NCBI GenBank assembly: GCA_002404895.1
Contig: DHKO01000049.1
Coordinates: forward strand, 1 to 17,299
DNA length: 17,299 bases
Direction: 5' to 3'
Source of the DNA: Treponema sp. UBA4692
Lineage (GTDB): Bacteria; Spirochaetota; Spirochaetia; Treponematales; Treponemataceae
Numbering within the stretch: position 1 is the stretch's first letter; each line of letters opens with the position of its first letter. Of this stretch, positions 1 through 7,133 are shown in pieces. The notes beneath the pieces are model-generated. The model saw only the letters and a list, made by a program, of their open reading frames with translations, did no database searches and was not told where the DNA came from. The position numbers and the translations under genes are program-made.

Positions 1-95
1 ATTGGCAGCATATCAGCTGTCGTCATACGTGTCGCGTGAAGAGACTGTGTAGCATCACGCAAAACAAGTTCAGAAATTCCAATTTTCTTTGCCAT
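1..95 (-). CDS. oadA: Oxaloacetate decarboxylase / biotin-dependent carboxyltransferase alpha subunit, N-terminus only (partial)
   Basis: Only the first 31 codons lie in the window; the gene continues beyond position 1. The ATG at 95 is preceded by an AGAGGT ribosome-binding site. The translation begins MAKKIGISELVLRDATQSLH and continues ATRMTTADMLP. RDATQSLHATR is the signature start of the carboxyltransferase domain shared by oxaloacetate decarboxylase alpha, pyruvate carboxylase subunit B and the transcarboxylase 5S subunit; the Asp of RDATQ belongs to the metal-binding active site in this family. It lies 20 nt downstream of a gamma-subunit gene, so a membrane-bound, sodium-translocating decarboxylase (oxaloacetate or methylmalonyl-CoA) is the best reading. 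The substrate cannot be decided from this fragment. Confidence 0.85.
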   Translation of the reverse strand, partial: MAKKIGISELVLRDATQSLHATRMTTADMLP

Positions 96-115
96 TTTGT
101 CAAATACCTCTAAAA

Positions 116-352
116 TTAGTTTTTATTGCGCAGTGCTGTTGCGATAGCCGCAACAACTGCTTTTTGGTCAACCTGTGCGGCCGCAGGAGCTGCACTTTCG
201 GCTTTTGGCGCCTCTTTGTCAAGCTTGGCAGCATGAACAAAAACTCTTAGCAAGTTCATAAAGCCAATCAAGATGATGAGGAAGGCAAAAACGACACACA
301 TACCCAGAACAGTAAGAATCGCGCTCTGTCCCAGCATTTCTTCGATTGTCAT
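116..352 (-). CDS. oadG: Sodium-pump decarboxylase gamma subunit (OadG family), 78 aa
   Basis: This small membrane protein has one hydrophobic helix (about residues 9-33, around LTVLGMCVVFAFLIILIGF) followed by an Ala/Pro-rich linker and a short conserved-looking tail (VDQKAVVAAIATALRNKN). This is the architecture of OadG, which anchors and assembles the alpha and beta subunits of sodium-translocating decarboxylases. The frame stays open upstream to 391, but the ATG at 352 is preferred because GGAGG sits 7 nt before it, and the resulting protein begins at the usual point just before the membrane helix. The alpha-subunit gene follows after 20 nt in the same direction, so the two are co-transcribed from the promoter at 394-422. 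The beta subunit is not visible here. Sequence conservation in this family is low, so the assignment rests on topology and context. Confidence 0.85.
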   Translation of the reverse strand: MTIEEMLGQSAILTVLGMCVVFAFLIILIGFMNLLRVFVHAAKLDKEAPKAESAAPAAAQVDQKAVVAAIATALRNKN

Positions 353-393
353 AAATCCTCCATAGGAATGTACAAAAATACAATTTGTCAAAA

Positions 394-422
394 ATTATAA
401 TTAGTTTAAGGCAATCATTCAA
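394..422 (-). promoter_or_regulatory. Sigma-70 promoter for oadGA
   Basis: On the minus strand, TTGAAT (417-422) and a perfect TATAAT (394-399) are separated by 17 nt. Transcription would start near 387, giving a leader of about 35 nt before the oadG start at 352. Seen by eye only. Confidence 0.6.
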
Positions 423-499
423 CAATAAGAAGATTGAAAAAATATCAGATTTTGCAAATTAACGTAGATTCAGAAAAAAGTCTTATATATAGAAAAAAT

Positions 500-528
500 T
501 TGACTTTCAAAGCGATAATGATTTAATT
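500..528 (+). promoter_or_regulatory. Rubrerythrin promoter with an overlapping Fur/PerR-like half-site
   Basis: TTGACT (500-505) and TTTAAT (522-527, five of six matches to TATAAT) are 16 nt apart, with the start expected near 534. GATAATGATT (514-523) overlaps the spacer and -10 element. It matches one arm and the centre of the Fur/PerR consensus TGATAATNATTATCA; the second arm is poorly conserved. Peroxide- or metal-responsive repression of rubrerythrin is known in other anaerobes, so the site is plausible but unproven. Confidence 0.45.
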
Positions 529-601
529 AAGAATATCGGATTTTGTTCAAATAAAATCAAACAGAATTAAATCCCAAAATATTTTCCAGGAGGTACTTTT
601 T

Positions 602-1144
602 ATGGAAAACATCGCAGGAACACAGACAGAGAAAAATTTGCAGACGGCATTCGCTGGCGAATCTCAGGCGAGAAACAAATACACTTACTTTGCAAGCAAG
701 GCAAGAAAAGACGGCTACGAGCAGATTGCGGACATTTTTGAGGAAACAGCAAAAAATGAAAAAGAACATGCGAAAATCTGGTTCAAGATTCTAAACGGCG
801 GCGAAATTCATTCAACAGAAGAGAATTTGAAAGAAGCGGCTTCTGGTGAAAATTACGAATGGACTGACATGTACGCAGGATTCGCAAAGACCGCGCGAAA
901 GGAAGGCTTCGAAAGAATCGCAAAGCTGTTTGAAATGGTCGGCGAAATTGAAAAAGAGCATGAAAAACGCTATCTGAAACTGTTGCAGAACATAAAAGAC
1001 GGAATCGTGTTCTCAAGAGACGGCGACACAATCTGGCAGTGCGCAAACTGCGGGCACATTGTCGTCGGTAAAAAAGCTCCGGCGGTCTGCCCTGTATGCG
1101 CGCATCCGCAAAGCTATTTTGAAGTAAAAAAAGACAACTTCTAG
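602..1144 (+). CDS. rbr: Rubrerythrin (peroxide-detoxifying diiron protein), 180 aa
   Basis: Cytoplasmic NADH-peroxidase component that reduces hydrogen peroxide in anaerobes. Residues 1-135 form the ferritin-like four-helix domain. The diiron ligands line up with classical rubrerythrin as Glu20, Glu53 and His56 (EKEHAK), Glu86, and Glu117 and His120 (EKEHEKRY). The position of the Desulfovibrio Glu97 ligand is Asp89 here (EWTDMY). The C-terminal rubredoxin domain has the CANC (147-150) and CPVC (163-166) knuckles that bind the second iron site. Length is typical. AGGAGG at 588-593 lies 8 nt before the ATG. The gene is monocistronic: it has its own promoter at 500-527, ends at the terminator at 1149-1178, and is divergent from oadGA. 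Confidence 0.97.
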   Translation: MENIAGTQTEKNLQTAFAGESQARNKYTYFASKARKDGYEQIADIFEETAKNEKEHAKIWFKILNGGEIHSTEENLKEAASGENYEWTDMYAGFAKTARKEGFERIAKLFEMVGEIEKEHEKRYLKLLQNIKDGIVFSRDGDTIWQCANCGHIVVGKKAPAVCPVCAHPQSYFEVKKDNF

Positions 1145-1148
1145 CGAA

Positions 1149-1178
1149 AAAACGCCGATTTTTTTGAATCGGCGTTTT
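1149..1178. terminator. Bidirectional rho-independent terminator between rbr and the LRR gene
   Basis: AAAACGCCGATT (1149-1160) pairs perfectly with AATCGGCGTTTT (1167-1178) around a 6-nt loop, giving a 12-bp stem. A T-rich tail follows on the plus strand and a six-T run on the minus strand, so it can end both rubrerythrin (stop at 1144) and the convergent gene ending at 1235. Confidence 0.85.
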
Positions 1179-1234
1179 CCTTTCATATCATAAAATTCAT
1201 AAAATCGCTAAACAATTTTGTAAAAATCTGAATT

Positions 1235-2104
1235 TTATTGCTGCTCACGGCGTTTTACGACGCAGTTTTTCTCGAAAGCGTCTTCTGAAACATCACATTC
1301 ACAAGGCAATGTAACAGTCCGCAGATTTTGGCAGCCAGCAAAAGCGTCTTCGCAGATTTTTTCAAGCCCGTTTCCCTGAAAAATCACTTCCTTTAAATTC
1401 ACGCAGTTGAAAAATGCGCCTGTATCGATTGATTTTACAGAATTCGGCAGAATAATTTTTTCGAGATTCTCGCAGAACATAAACGCACCGCGCCCAATAT
1501 AAGAGACAGAATCAGGAACTGAAACTTTTTTAAGATTTTTCAAATTTGAAAGACAGTTCCAGCCGAGATATTTTGTTCCGTTTTTGATTTTTACGCTTTC
1601 AAGATTCTTGTCCGCCGCAAACAAAAGCGATTTTGACTTTTCATTGTACATTGTTCCGTCAAAAATCTGATAAAATTCATTTTTTTTCAGAACCGAAACC
1701 GTATCATCAAAAGAATCGGAAGAAATTTCAATCAAGAAATCTGGAACATTTTCTATTTTCAATTTTCCGCAGCCGCTAAACGCTTTCGGTCCGATAATTC
1801 TGAGCTTTTCGGGAAGATTCACATTTTCAAGATTTTTGCAGAGCGAAAAAGCGGCGATATTTATTTCCTGCAAAGTTTCCGGCAAATGAACAGACTTCAG
1901 GTTTTCACATTCTGAAAAAGCATATCCGCCGATGCTGTCCGCGCCGCCGCAAAATTCAACTTTTTCAAGATTTTTGTTTCCTAAAAACGATTCTTCGCCG
2001 ACTGCGACAATTTCACCTGGAATTTCCACAAAGGAATCCGTTCCGCAGTATTTTTCAAGGTATTTTTCCTGTTCTGAAGTCTCTGAAATTACAAATTTTT
2101 CCAT
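1235..2104 (-). CDS. BspA-type leucine-rich-repeat protein (LRR_5 / Treponema LRR family), 289 aa
   Basis: About ten repeats of roughly 23 residues follow the pattern AF..C.NLK.V.LP..L..I, for example AFSECENLKSVHLPETLQEI and AFMFCENLEKIILPNSVKSI. Two blocks (about residues 20-132 and 166-280) are split by the non-repeat segment FYQIFDGTMYNEKSKSLLFA, a DG.LYN element often found inside BspA-like proteins. Family members are commonly surface adhesins, but here there is no signal peptide, lipobox or membrane segment: the protein starts MEKFVISETSEQEKYLEKYC. It therefore looks cytoplasmic or exported by another route. No Shine-Dalgarno sequence precedes the ATG, only T/A-rich sequence, and no better internal start exists. 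Repeat-family membership is firm; the molecular role is unknown. Confidence 0.85.
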   Translation of the reverse strand: MEKFVISETSEQEKYLEKYCGTDSFVEIPGEIVAVGEESFLGNKNLEKVEFCGGADSIGGYAFSECENLKSVHLPETLQEINIAAFSLCKNLENVNLPEKLRIIGPKAFSGCGKLKIENVPDFLIEISSDSFDDTVSVLKKNEFYQIFDGTMYNEKSKSLLFAADKNLESVKIKNGTKYLGWNCLSNLKNLKKVSVPDSVSYIGRGAFMFCENLEKIILPNSVKSIDTGAFFNCVNLKEVIFQGNGLEKICEDAFAGCQNLRTVTLPCECDVSEDAFEKNCVVKRREQQ

Positions 2105-2162
2105 AAAATAAAAATTAAAAGCACAAAACTAAAAACTAGCCGAAAAGCAAAATCCGAAAATC

Positions 2163-2200
2163 AAAAAAATTAAGGCGGCTTTGCAAAATGCTCCACCGCC
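2163..2200 (-). terminator. Probable terminator downstream of dapB
   Basis: On the minus strand GGCGG (2200-2196) pairs with CCGCC (2178-2174) around a 17-nt loop that can fold a further small GCA/TGC hairpin, then TTAATTTTTTT follows. The stem is short, so confidence is moderate. It lies 60 nt after the dapB stop and would separate lysC-dapB from the LRR gene. Confidence 0.5.
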
Positions 2201-2259
2201 GCAAAATCTGATTTTTAATCAAATTTTTCCGATTTCAATCAATCCTCTGCAACCGATTT

Positions 2260-3039
2260 TTAGAACAAATCGCCCATTCCGTAAAGCTTGCCTTTTGAAA
2301 GCTCGCCGTCCGCAATTTTCGCGCAAAGTTTTTCAAGCGCGACAACCGCGCCTTTTGCAAATCCTTCGCGGCTTCTTGCGCGGTGAGTAATTTCAATCTC
2401 ATCGGCAGGAGAATCAAAAAAAACAGTGTGGGTTCCAGGCACAAATCCGACACGTGTCGAGCTTACGTGAAGCTGGCTTGGAAGCGGCCTTTGATGAAAA
2501 GCGTCGGTCACGATTTCAGTCTTGATTTTGTTTTCCGCCATTATTCTGCGCGCAACTTCAAGGGCTGTTCCAGACGGGCTGTCGGCTTTCTGATTGTGAT
2601 GAGCCTCCCAGACTGCAACATCATACTCGCTGTATTCCGACATGATTTTCGCGGCTTCCTGAACAATTTTATAGAACATATTCACGCCGATTGAGAAATT
2701 TGAAGAGCGCATCGCAGTTCCGTTTGTTTTTGCGCAAAGCTCCGCAATTTCGTTCTCGTTTTTCGCCCAGCCAGTCGTTCCAACAACGACAGGAATTCCA
2801 AGCGGAAGCAAAGATTTTAGATTTGAAATCACAGAAGACGGATGAGAAAACTCAATCACGCCTTCAGCTCCGCTGCCTTTTACAGCTGCGGCAACAGCGT
2901 CTCCGTCTCCAGCAGGAACAAGATTTGTCGCGTCTTTTGCCATCACATCGACAGTCGCAACAATCTCGTGGCCAGCCTCTTTCGCACATTTTTCAATCAT
3001 GTGCCCCATTTTTCCATATCCGACAAGCGCAATTTTCAT
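2260..3039 (-). CDS. dapB: 4-hydroxy-tetrahydrodipicolinate reductase, 259 aa
   Basis: NAD(P)H-dependent reduction step of lysine/diaminopimelate synthesis. The N-terminal Rossmann motif is GYGKMG (residues 7-12). GTTGW (87-91) and SSNFSIGVN (112-120) are family signatures. The C-terminal substrate-binding signature EAHHNQKADSPSGTA (145-159) contains the catalytic His147/His148 pair and Lys151, matching His159/His160 and Lys163 of the E. coli enzyme. The ORF is intact and slightly shorter than the E. coli protein. AAGGA lies 8 nt before the ATG. The gene starts 9 nt after lysC, so the two form one transcript. No dapA or later dap genes are in the window. Confidence 0.96.
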   Translation of the reverse strand: MKIALVGYGKMGHMIEKCAKEAGHEIVATVDVMAKDATNLVPAGDGDAVAAAVKGSGAEGVIEFSHPSSVISNLKSLLPLGIPVVVGTTGWAKNENEIAELCAKTNGTAMRSSNFSIGVNMFYKIVQEAAKIMSEYSEYDVAVWEAHHNQKADSPSGTALEVARRIMAENKIKTEIVTDAFHQRPLPSQLHVSSTRVGFVPGTHTVFFDSPADEIEITHRARSREGFAKGAVVALEKLCAKIADGELSKGKLYGMGDLF

Positions 3040-3048
3040 ATTTTTTCC

Positions 3049-4374
3049 TTATTTAAACAAAGCTGAATGAAGAATCTGAACGACATCGTTCGCCTGATTA
3101 TTGTCAACCAAGAAACTGATGTTCACTTTGCTTGCGCCCTGAGAAATCATCTGGACATTGATTTTTTCTTTGTTCAAAGCCGCAAAAGCGTCCGCGAGAA
3201 TCGAGCTTGAATGAGCAGCATCGCAGATAATCGTCACAATAGCCTTGTCCTTTTTTACGCTCACATCAGCAGCTTTTCCCAAATCTTCGATTAAGCCGCC
3301 CAAATCAGATTTTCCGTTCACTGTAAGCGATACAGAAACTTCGGAAGTCGCAATAACGTCAACGCTCACGTTCCATTTCAGAAACTGATTGAAAACATGA
3401 GCCAAAAATCCGCACGCGCCAAACATATTGTTCGACTGAATATCAATCAGATTAACATTTTTGACGCTTGTAATTGCTGTAACGCGCGGAACAGCTCCTG
3501 TATGCTTTTCAACAATCACAGAGCCTTCGCTTTTTATATTGTAGGAATTTTTCACACGGACAATTGTTCCTGTCTTCCGGCAAGGAATCATCGAGCGCGG
3601 ATGAAGAACCTGAGAGCCGAACATTGCAAGCTCCTGAGCCTCCTCATAAGTAACTTCTTTTACAAGACGCGCGTCCTTTACAACGCGAGGGTCAGCAGTC
3701 AAAATTCCGTCAACATCTTTCCATGTCTGGATTTCATCGGCTTTCATCGCGCTTCCAATCATCGTCGCAGACAAATCAGAGCCGCCGCGTCCCAAAGTCG
3801 TTATGACTCCTTTTTTGTCTTTCGCAATAAATCCTGTAACAATCGGAATTTCTTTTTGGCTTCCGTTTTTGTAGTCCGAAAGCGATTTTGGAATATTCTC
3901 CCAAACGTCAGGCAAAAGCTCGGCGTTCATATAATTCGAGTCTGAGACCATTCCGATATTCCAAGCATCGTAAAATTTCGCAGGAGTTCCAAGACCATTG
4001 AGATACGCGCTCATCATTCTGACAGACATTCTCTCGCCAAAACTTACAAGATAGTCGCGTGAGCGTTTTGAAAGCTCGTGCAGCATACTGATTCCTGTAA
4101 GAAGCGTTTTCAGCTCTTCCAAAAGCTCTTTTATAGCAGGAACGTCAACTCCAAGCTCTTTCGCAGTGTCAAGATGAAGGCTTTCGATTTTTTCAATGTC
4201 AACCTTGCCGTTCACTGCCAAATCAGCCGCTTCAAGAAGATGGTCAGTAGTGTCGCCCATCGCGCTCAAAACAACGACCGGCCGCTTTGCAGCATAAGCC
4301 TGAATAATCGACGCAACATTTTTTATCCGCTCAGCATTAGCAACGCTTGAGCCGCCAAATTTCATCACTATCAT
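3049..4374 (-). CDS. lysC: Aspartate kinase, monofunctional, with C-terminal ACT domains, 441 aa
   Basis: Phosphorylates aspartate in the first step of lysine, threonine and methionine synthesis. The kinase domain begins with KFGGSSV (5-11), followed by SFGERMS (111-117), the nucleotide-binding TTLGRGGSDLSA (192-203) and WKDVDGILTADPR (218-230). Two ACT regulatory domains occupy about 305-375 and 378-441 (TIICDAA, INVQMISQGASKVNISFLV), so end-product feedback control by lysine and/or threonine is expected. There is no homoserine dehydrogenase domain, so this is not a bifunctional ThrA/MetL enzyme. The first ATG is chosen because AAGGGA lies about 8 nt upstream; the ATG three codons later would be too far away. 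The gene lies 53 nt after the usp gene and 9 nt before dapB. Confidence 0.96.
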   Translation of the reverse strand: MIVMKFGGSSVANAERIKNVASIIQAYAAKRPVVVLSAMGDTTDHLLEAADLAVNGKVDIEKIESLHLDTAKELGVDVPAIKELLEELKTLLTGISMLHELSKRSRDYLVSFGERMSVRMMSAYLNGLGTPAKFYDAWNIGMVSDSNYMNAELLPDVWENIPKSLSDYKNGSQKEIPIVTGFIAKDKKGVITTLGRGGSDLSATMIGSAMKADEIQTWKDVDGILTADPRVVKDARLVKEVTYEEAQELAMFGSQVLHPRSMIPCRKTGTIVRVKNSYNIKSEGSVIVEKHTGAVPRVTAITSVKNVNLIDIQSNNMFGACGFLAHVFNQFLKWNVSVDVIATSEVSVSLTVNGKSDLGGLIEDLGKAADVSVKKDKAIVTIICDAAHSSSILADAFAALNKEKINVQMISQGASKVNISFLVDNNQANDVVQILHSALFK

Positions 4375-4427
4375 AAAATTTTCCCTTAATAACGTTTTTA
4401 TTCTTAGATTTTTGATTTACACAAAAA

Positions 4428-4931
4428 TTATGCCAGTTTGAACAGTTTGTCGATTTCAGGTTTTTGCACAACAAGAACGTTGCACGCCGCGCTTCCGATA
4501 ATCTCGCTGTTGATTGCGCTCGCCTTGTCATGATGAACAACGCTCGACATTGAAGCCGCGCCATGCTCTTTTCCGCCGAGCAGAATCAAGTCCGCGCCGA
4601 ATTCGTCCGCTGCCTTCAGCACTTCAGACCAAACCGCGCCTGAGCAAAGCTTTGTGCTTATATGGACTTTTTTCTGCAGCGCGAGGTTTTCAACATAATT
4701 CAGATATTTTTCGCCGTCTTTTTTAAGGCTTTCAACATAATGATTCGCTTCTTCCGCAAAGAAAATTTTGCTCATTTCAAGCTGCTTGATTGTCGCCGAG
4801 TCAACAACATAAACCGCCTCAAGCTCGATTTTGTACTGAGAAGCCATCATGATTCCATACATTGCCGCATGCAAAGACTGTTCAGACCCGTTCACAGCCA
4901 CAACTGCTTTCTGAAATAAAGGTTTTATCAT
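4428..4931 (-). CDS. Universal stress protein (UspA) family, 167 aa
   Basis: The N-terminus FQKAVVAVNGSEQSLHAAMYG matches the first strand and helix of the Usp alpha/beta fold. The C-terminal half carries the usual ADLILLGG (113-120) and IIGSAACNVLVV (144-155) strands. ATP-binding Usps have the pattern G-x2-G-x9-G(S/T); here GG119-120/G124 is separated from GS146-147 by about 21 residues, including SMSSVVHHDKASA, so the nucleotide loop is expanded and ATP binding is uncertain. The ATG is preceded by AAGGGGAG at good spacing. It begins 25 nt after atpD, so it is probably the last gene of the ATPase transcript, with lysC-dapB 53 nt further on. The fold is confident; the physiological role is unknown. 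Confidence 0.85.
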   Translation of the reverse strand: MIKPLFQKAVVAVNGSEQSLHAAMYGIMMASQYKIELEAVYVVDSATIKQLEMSKIFFAEEANHYVESLKKDGEKYLNYVENLALQKKVHISTKLCSGAVWSEVLKAADEFGADLILLGGKEHGAASMSSVVHHDKASAINSEIIGSAACNVLVVQKPEIDKLFKLA

Positions 4932-4956
4932 ATTTTTGCTCCCCTTGCTCTTTTTT

Positions 4957-5577
4957 TTACTTTTCCTTGCGGTTTTTCAAGCTTTTCAGGACAAAAGTGT
5001 TCTCGCGCTCGCGCTCTTCCAAAACGCTTTCAATGTAGATTTTTGTCTCGCGGTCCTGCGGAATTATCATCTTGTCCAAAGCATTTACTCTTCGCTGCGT
5101 TTTTTTGACTTCATTTGCAAGCCGCCACGCGATTGTCCTGATTGAAGCCATCTGAGTCAGAAGATTCAGCAGCTTGAAAAATTCAACCATCACTTTGTCA
5201 GTATCGGCAAAAGTTCCCATAAAAGAATAGAAAAGCTTCTGTTTCGGAAGCGTAACCTCAACGGAATTGAAGCTCATTCCGCCAGCGACGACAGGCTTCT
5301 CGCGGATGTCAAAATCGTAATGGACATCTTTTGCAATCCGCTCAACGCGGTCTCCGCCGACCGTCATAAGCATATTTCTCAAAGCCGGGTAAGCCGACTT
5401 CACAGCCTTGTCGATGTCGCGCTCAAGAAGCTTAACTTTTTCAACCATATGCATAAGCTCCATCACAAGGATTTCGCGCTTTTGCTCAAGCAAGTCGTAG
5501 CCGTCTTCCGCGACACTCAGCTGCTCTTTTATAGAGAAAAGATTTGATTTTGTCGGTGCAATATTTAACTTTGCCAT
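4957..5577 (-). CDS. atpD: V/A-type ATP synthase subunit D (central stalk), 206 aa
   Basis: Subunit D is the rotor shaft inside the A3B3 head. The N-terminus carries the family signature APTKSNLFSIKEQLSVAEDG followed by YDLLEQKREILVMEL, the first long helix of the coiled-coil shaft. The second helix runs from about 140 to 200 (LLTQMASIRTIAWRLANEV, KKTQRRVNALDKMIIPQ). RRVNALDKMIIP is also characteristic of the family. Length is normal. The start has only a weak ribosome site (AAGA) because the conserved block of the repeat at 5578-5605 directly abuts it. It lies 177 nt after atpB and 25 nt before usp. Confidence 0.95.
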   Translation of the reverse strand: MAKLNIAPTKSNLFSIKEQLSVAEDGYDLLEQKREILVMELMHMVEKVKLLERDIDKAVKSAYPALRNMLMTVGGDRVERIAKDVHYDFDIREKPVVAGGMSFNSVEVTLPKQKLFYSFMGTFADTDKVMVEFFKLLNLLTQMASIRTIAWRLANEVKKTQRRVNALDKMIIPQDRETKIYIESVLEERERENTFVLKSLKNRKEK

Positions 5578-5665
5578 ATTTTTTCTTTTGGGCGTTTCCC
5601 TCGCTCTGTTTCGACAAGCTCAACAACCGCTCGGGTCGGGCTTTCCGCACTTCCGGCTTTCGCCT
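5578..5665. repeat. Intergenic GC-rich repeat element, copy 1 (atpB-atpD gap)
   Basis: Positions 5578-5605 (attttttctttt then gggcgtttccctcgct) recur almost identically at 9861-9885, differing only by a 3-nt gap in the T-rich part. CGCTCGGGTCG (about 5629-5639) also recurs near 9888-9898. The insert between these shared blocks contains TTTCGACAAGCTCAACAACC. GGCTTTCGCC (5655-5664) folds into a three-pair stem with a four-base loop (GAAA on the minus strand). The element ends exactly at the atpD start codon. Spread through the genome could not be tested. Confidence 0.6.
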
Positions 5666-5668
5666 ACA

Positions 5669-5713
5669 TTGTTTTTGGAAGAAAAACTTCAAGCAAAACA
5701 TTTTCAAAAACAA
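5669..5713 (-). other. Nested inverted repeat in the atpB-atpD gap
   Basis: TTGTTTTTG (5669-5677) pairs perfectly with CAAAAACAA (5705-5713), with a smaller GAAG/CTTC hairpin (5678-5690) inside. In the polycistronic mRNA this would form a structured stem downstream of atpB. There is no clean T-run directly after it, so it reads as a processing or stability structure rather than a strong terminator. Confidence 0.4.
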
Positions 5714-5754
5714 CGCTTCGCGGTGCTCCAATCCCTAACGCATTTGCTTTTTCA

Positions 5755-7131
5755 TCAGTCTTTAGGAAGATATTTTTCTATCATCTCCGGCTTGATTCTG
5801 TAAAGCTCATTTTCAGGCAGGATTTTCAGAAGTCTCCATCCCAAATCAAGAGTCTCTTCAATGCTCCGATTCTCATATTCGCCCTGAGTGAAGAATTTAG
5901 ACTCAAGCTCCTCGCCGAATTTCAGATACATTCTGTCAACTTCGCCAAGCTCTTCCTCGCCGATAATCGCCACAAGATTTCTGATTGACTTTACTTTTGA
6001 GTAAGACGCAAAAAGCTGGCTTGAAACCGCAGAATGGTCTTCGCGGGTCATTCCCTCGCCGATTCCGTCTTTCATCAAGCGGGAAAGCGAAGGCAAGCCT
6101 GAAACCGGCGGATAAACGCCTTTCTGGCTAAGCTCGCGGTCAAGAACAATCTGACCTTCGGTAATATAGCCGGTCAAGTCTGGAATCGGGTGCGAAATAT
6201 CATCGTTCGGCATAGTCAAAATCGGAATCTGAGTGATAGAGCCAGTCGAGCCTTTTATTTTGCCCGCGCGCTCGTAAAGCTCGGCAAGGTCGGAATACAA
6301 ATATCCAGGATAGCCTTTTCTTCCCGGAACCTCGCCGCGTGTCGTTGAAATCTCGCGCAAAGCCTCGCAGTAGTTCGTCATGTCCGTCATAACAACAAGA
6401 ACGTGCATATTTTTTCTGTAAGCAAGATATTCAGCCGCAGTCAAAGCGCAGCGCGGGGTGATGATTCTTTCAATTGAAGGCGCGTCCGCAAGCGACTGGA
6501 ACATTACAACTTTCGACAAAACGCCGGATTCCTCAAATGATTTCTTGAAGAACTGCGCCTGATCGTACTTGATTCCCATTCCGGCGAAAACCATTACAAA
6601 CTGCTCGTCTGAATTCCGGATTTTCGCCTGACGGATAATCTGCGCCGCAAGCCTGTTGTGAGGAAGCCCGTTTCCAGAGAAAATCGGAAGCTTCTGGCCG
6701 CGAATCAAAGTGTTCATTCCATCGATTGAAGAAATTCCAGTCTGGATAAAGTCTCTTGGATAAACACGTGCGTAAGGATTTATCGGCATTCCGTTCACAT
6801 CGATTTTCTCAGAAGATATAATTTCAGGAAGCCCGTCAATCGGCTCGCCAAGTCCGTTAAAAATTCGTCCGAGCAAGCCGTCGCCAACACGCAAATCCAT
6901 CGGCTCGTCCAAAAATTCAACGGAAGTTTCCTTAAGGTCAAGCCCTGTCGTGCTTCCGAAAATCTGGACAATCGCCGTTTTCTCGTTCAAGTCGATTACG
7001 CGTCCGGTCTTTTTCTCGCCGTTGCGGTCGCGAACGTAAACAATTTCGTTGTAAAAAATGTTCTCGCTGCGCTTCACAACAATGATTGGTCCGTCAATTG
7101 AAGAAACGCCGTTATATTCAACACCTTTCAT
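5755..7131 (-). CDS. atpB: V/A-type ATP synthase subunit B (non-catalytic nucleotide subunit), 458 aa
   Basis: Subunit B alternates with catalytic A in the A3B3 head. The degenerate P-loop region SGNGLPHN (152-159) lacks the GKT of the catalytic subunit, which identifies B rather than A. GYPGYLYSDLAELYERAGKI (273-292) and TQIPILTMPNDDISHPIPDL (300-319) are highly conserved. Arg351 in LPSLSRLM corresponds to the Arg that reaches into the catalytic site. The ATG at 7131 has GGAG at 7138-7141, 6 nt upstream. A second copy of the same start region lies at 7242-7262 with a stronger ribosome site but is cut off after 14 codons, so the start at 7131 must be the functional one. Unusually, 284 nt separate it from atpA. 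Confidence 0.97.
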   Translation of the reverse strand: MKGVEYNGVSSIDGPIIVVKRSENIFYNEIVYVRDRNGEKKTGRVIDLNEKTAIVQIFGSTTGLDLKETSVEFLDEPMDLRVGDGLLGRIFNGLGEPIDGLPEIISSEKIDVNGMPINPYARVYPRDFIQTGISSIDGMNTLIRGQKLPIFSGNGLPHNRLAAQIIRQAKIRNSDEQFVMVFAGMGIKYDQAQFFKKSFEESGVLSKVVMFQSLADAPSIERIITPRCALTAAEYLAYRKNMHVLVVMTDMTNYCEALREISTTRGEVPGRKGYPGYLYSDLAELYERAGKIKGSTGSITQIPILTMPNDDISHPIPDLTGYITEGQIVLDRELSQKGVYPPVSGLPSLSRLMKDGIGEGMTREDHSAVSSQLFASYSKVKSIRNLVAIIGEEELGEVDRMYLKFGEELESKFFTQGEYENRSIEETLDLGWRLLKILPENELYRIKPEMIEKYLPKD

Positions 7132-7133
7132 TT
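7113..7133. repeat. Direct repeat, copy within the atpB start
   Basis: 21 nt covering the atpB ATG and its first codons (on the minus strand AAATGAAAGGTGTTGAATAT plus one base) are identical to 7242-7262. Flanking bases differ, although both copies have a ribosome-binding site just upstream on the minus strand (GGAG here, GAGGT there). Confidence 0.9.

Noticed and set aside
353..391. Thirteen-residue N-terminal extension of OadG
   Set aside because: It includes the GGAGG site for the ATG at 352, and the predicted transcription start (near 387) falls inside it.
419..436. Chance resemblance check: simple AT-rich stretch upstream of rbr as a tRNA or riboswitch
   Set aside because: No cloverleaf, conserved riboswitch core or long paired helices could be traced in 423-500.
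3397..3945. Plus-strand 182-residue frame inside lysC
   Set aside because: It lies wholly opposite a confident gene, has Cys/Asn/Arg-rich non-protein-like composition and no ribosome site; it is an antisense shadow.
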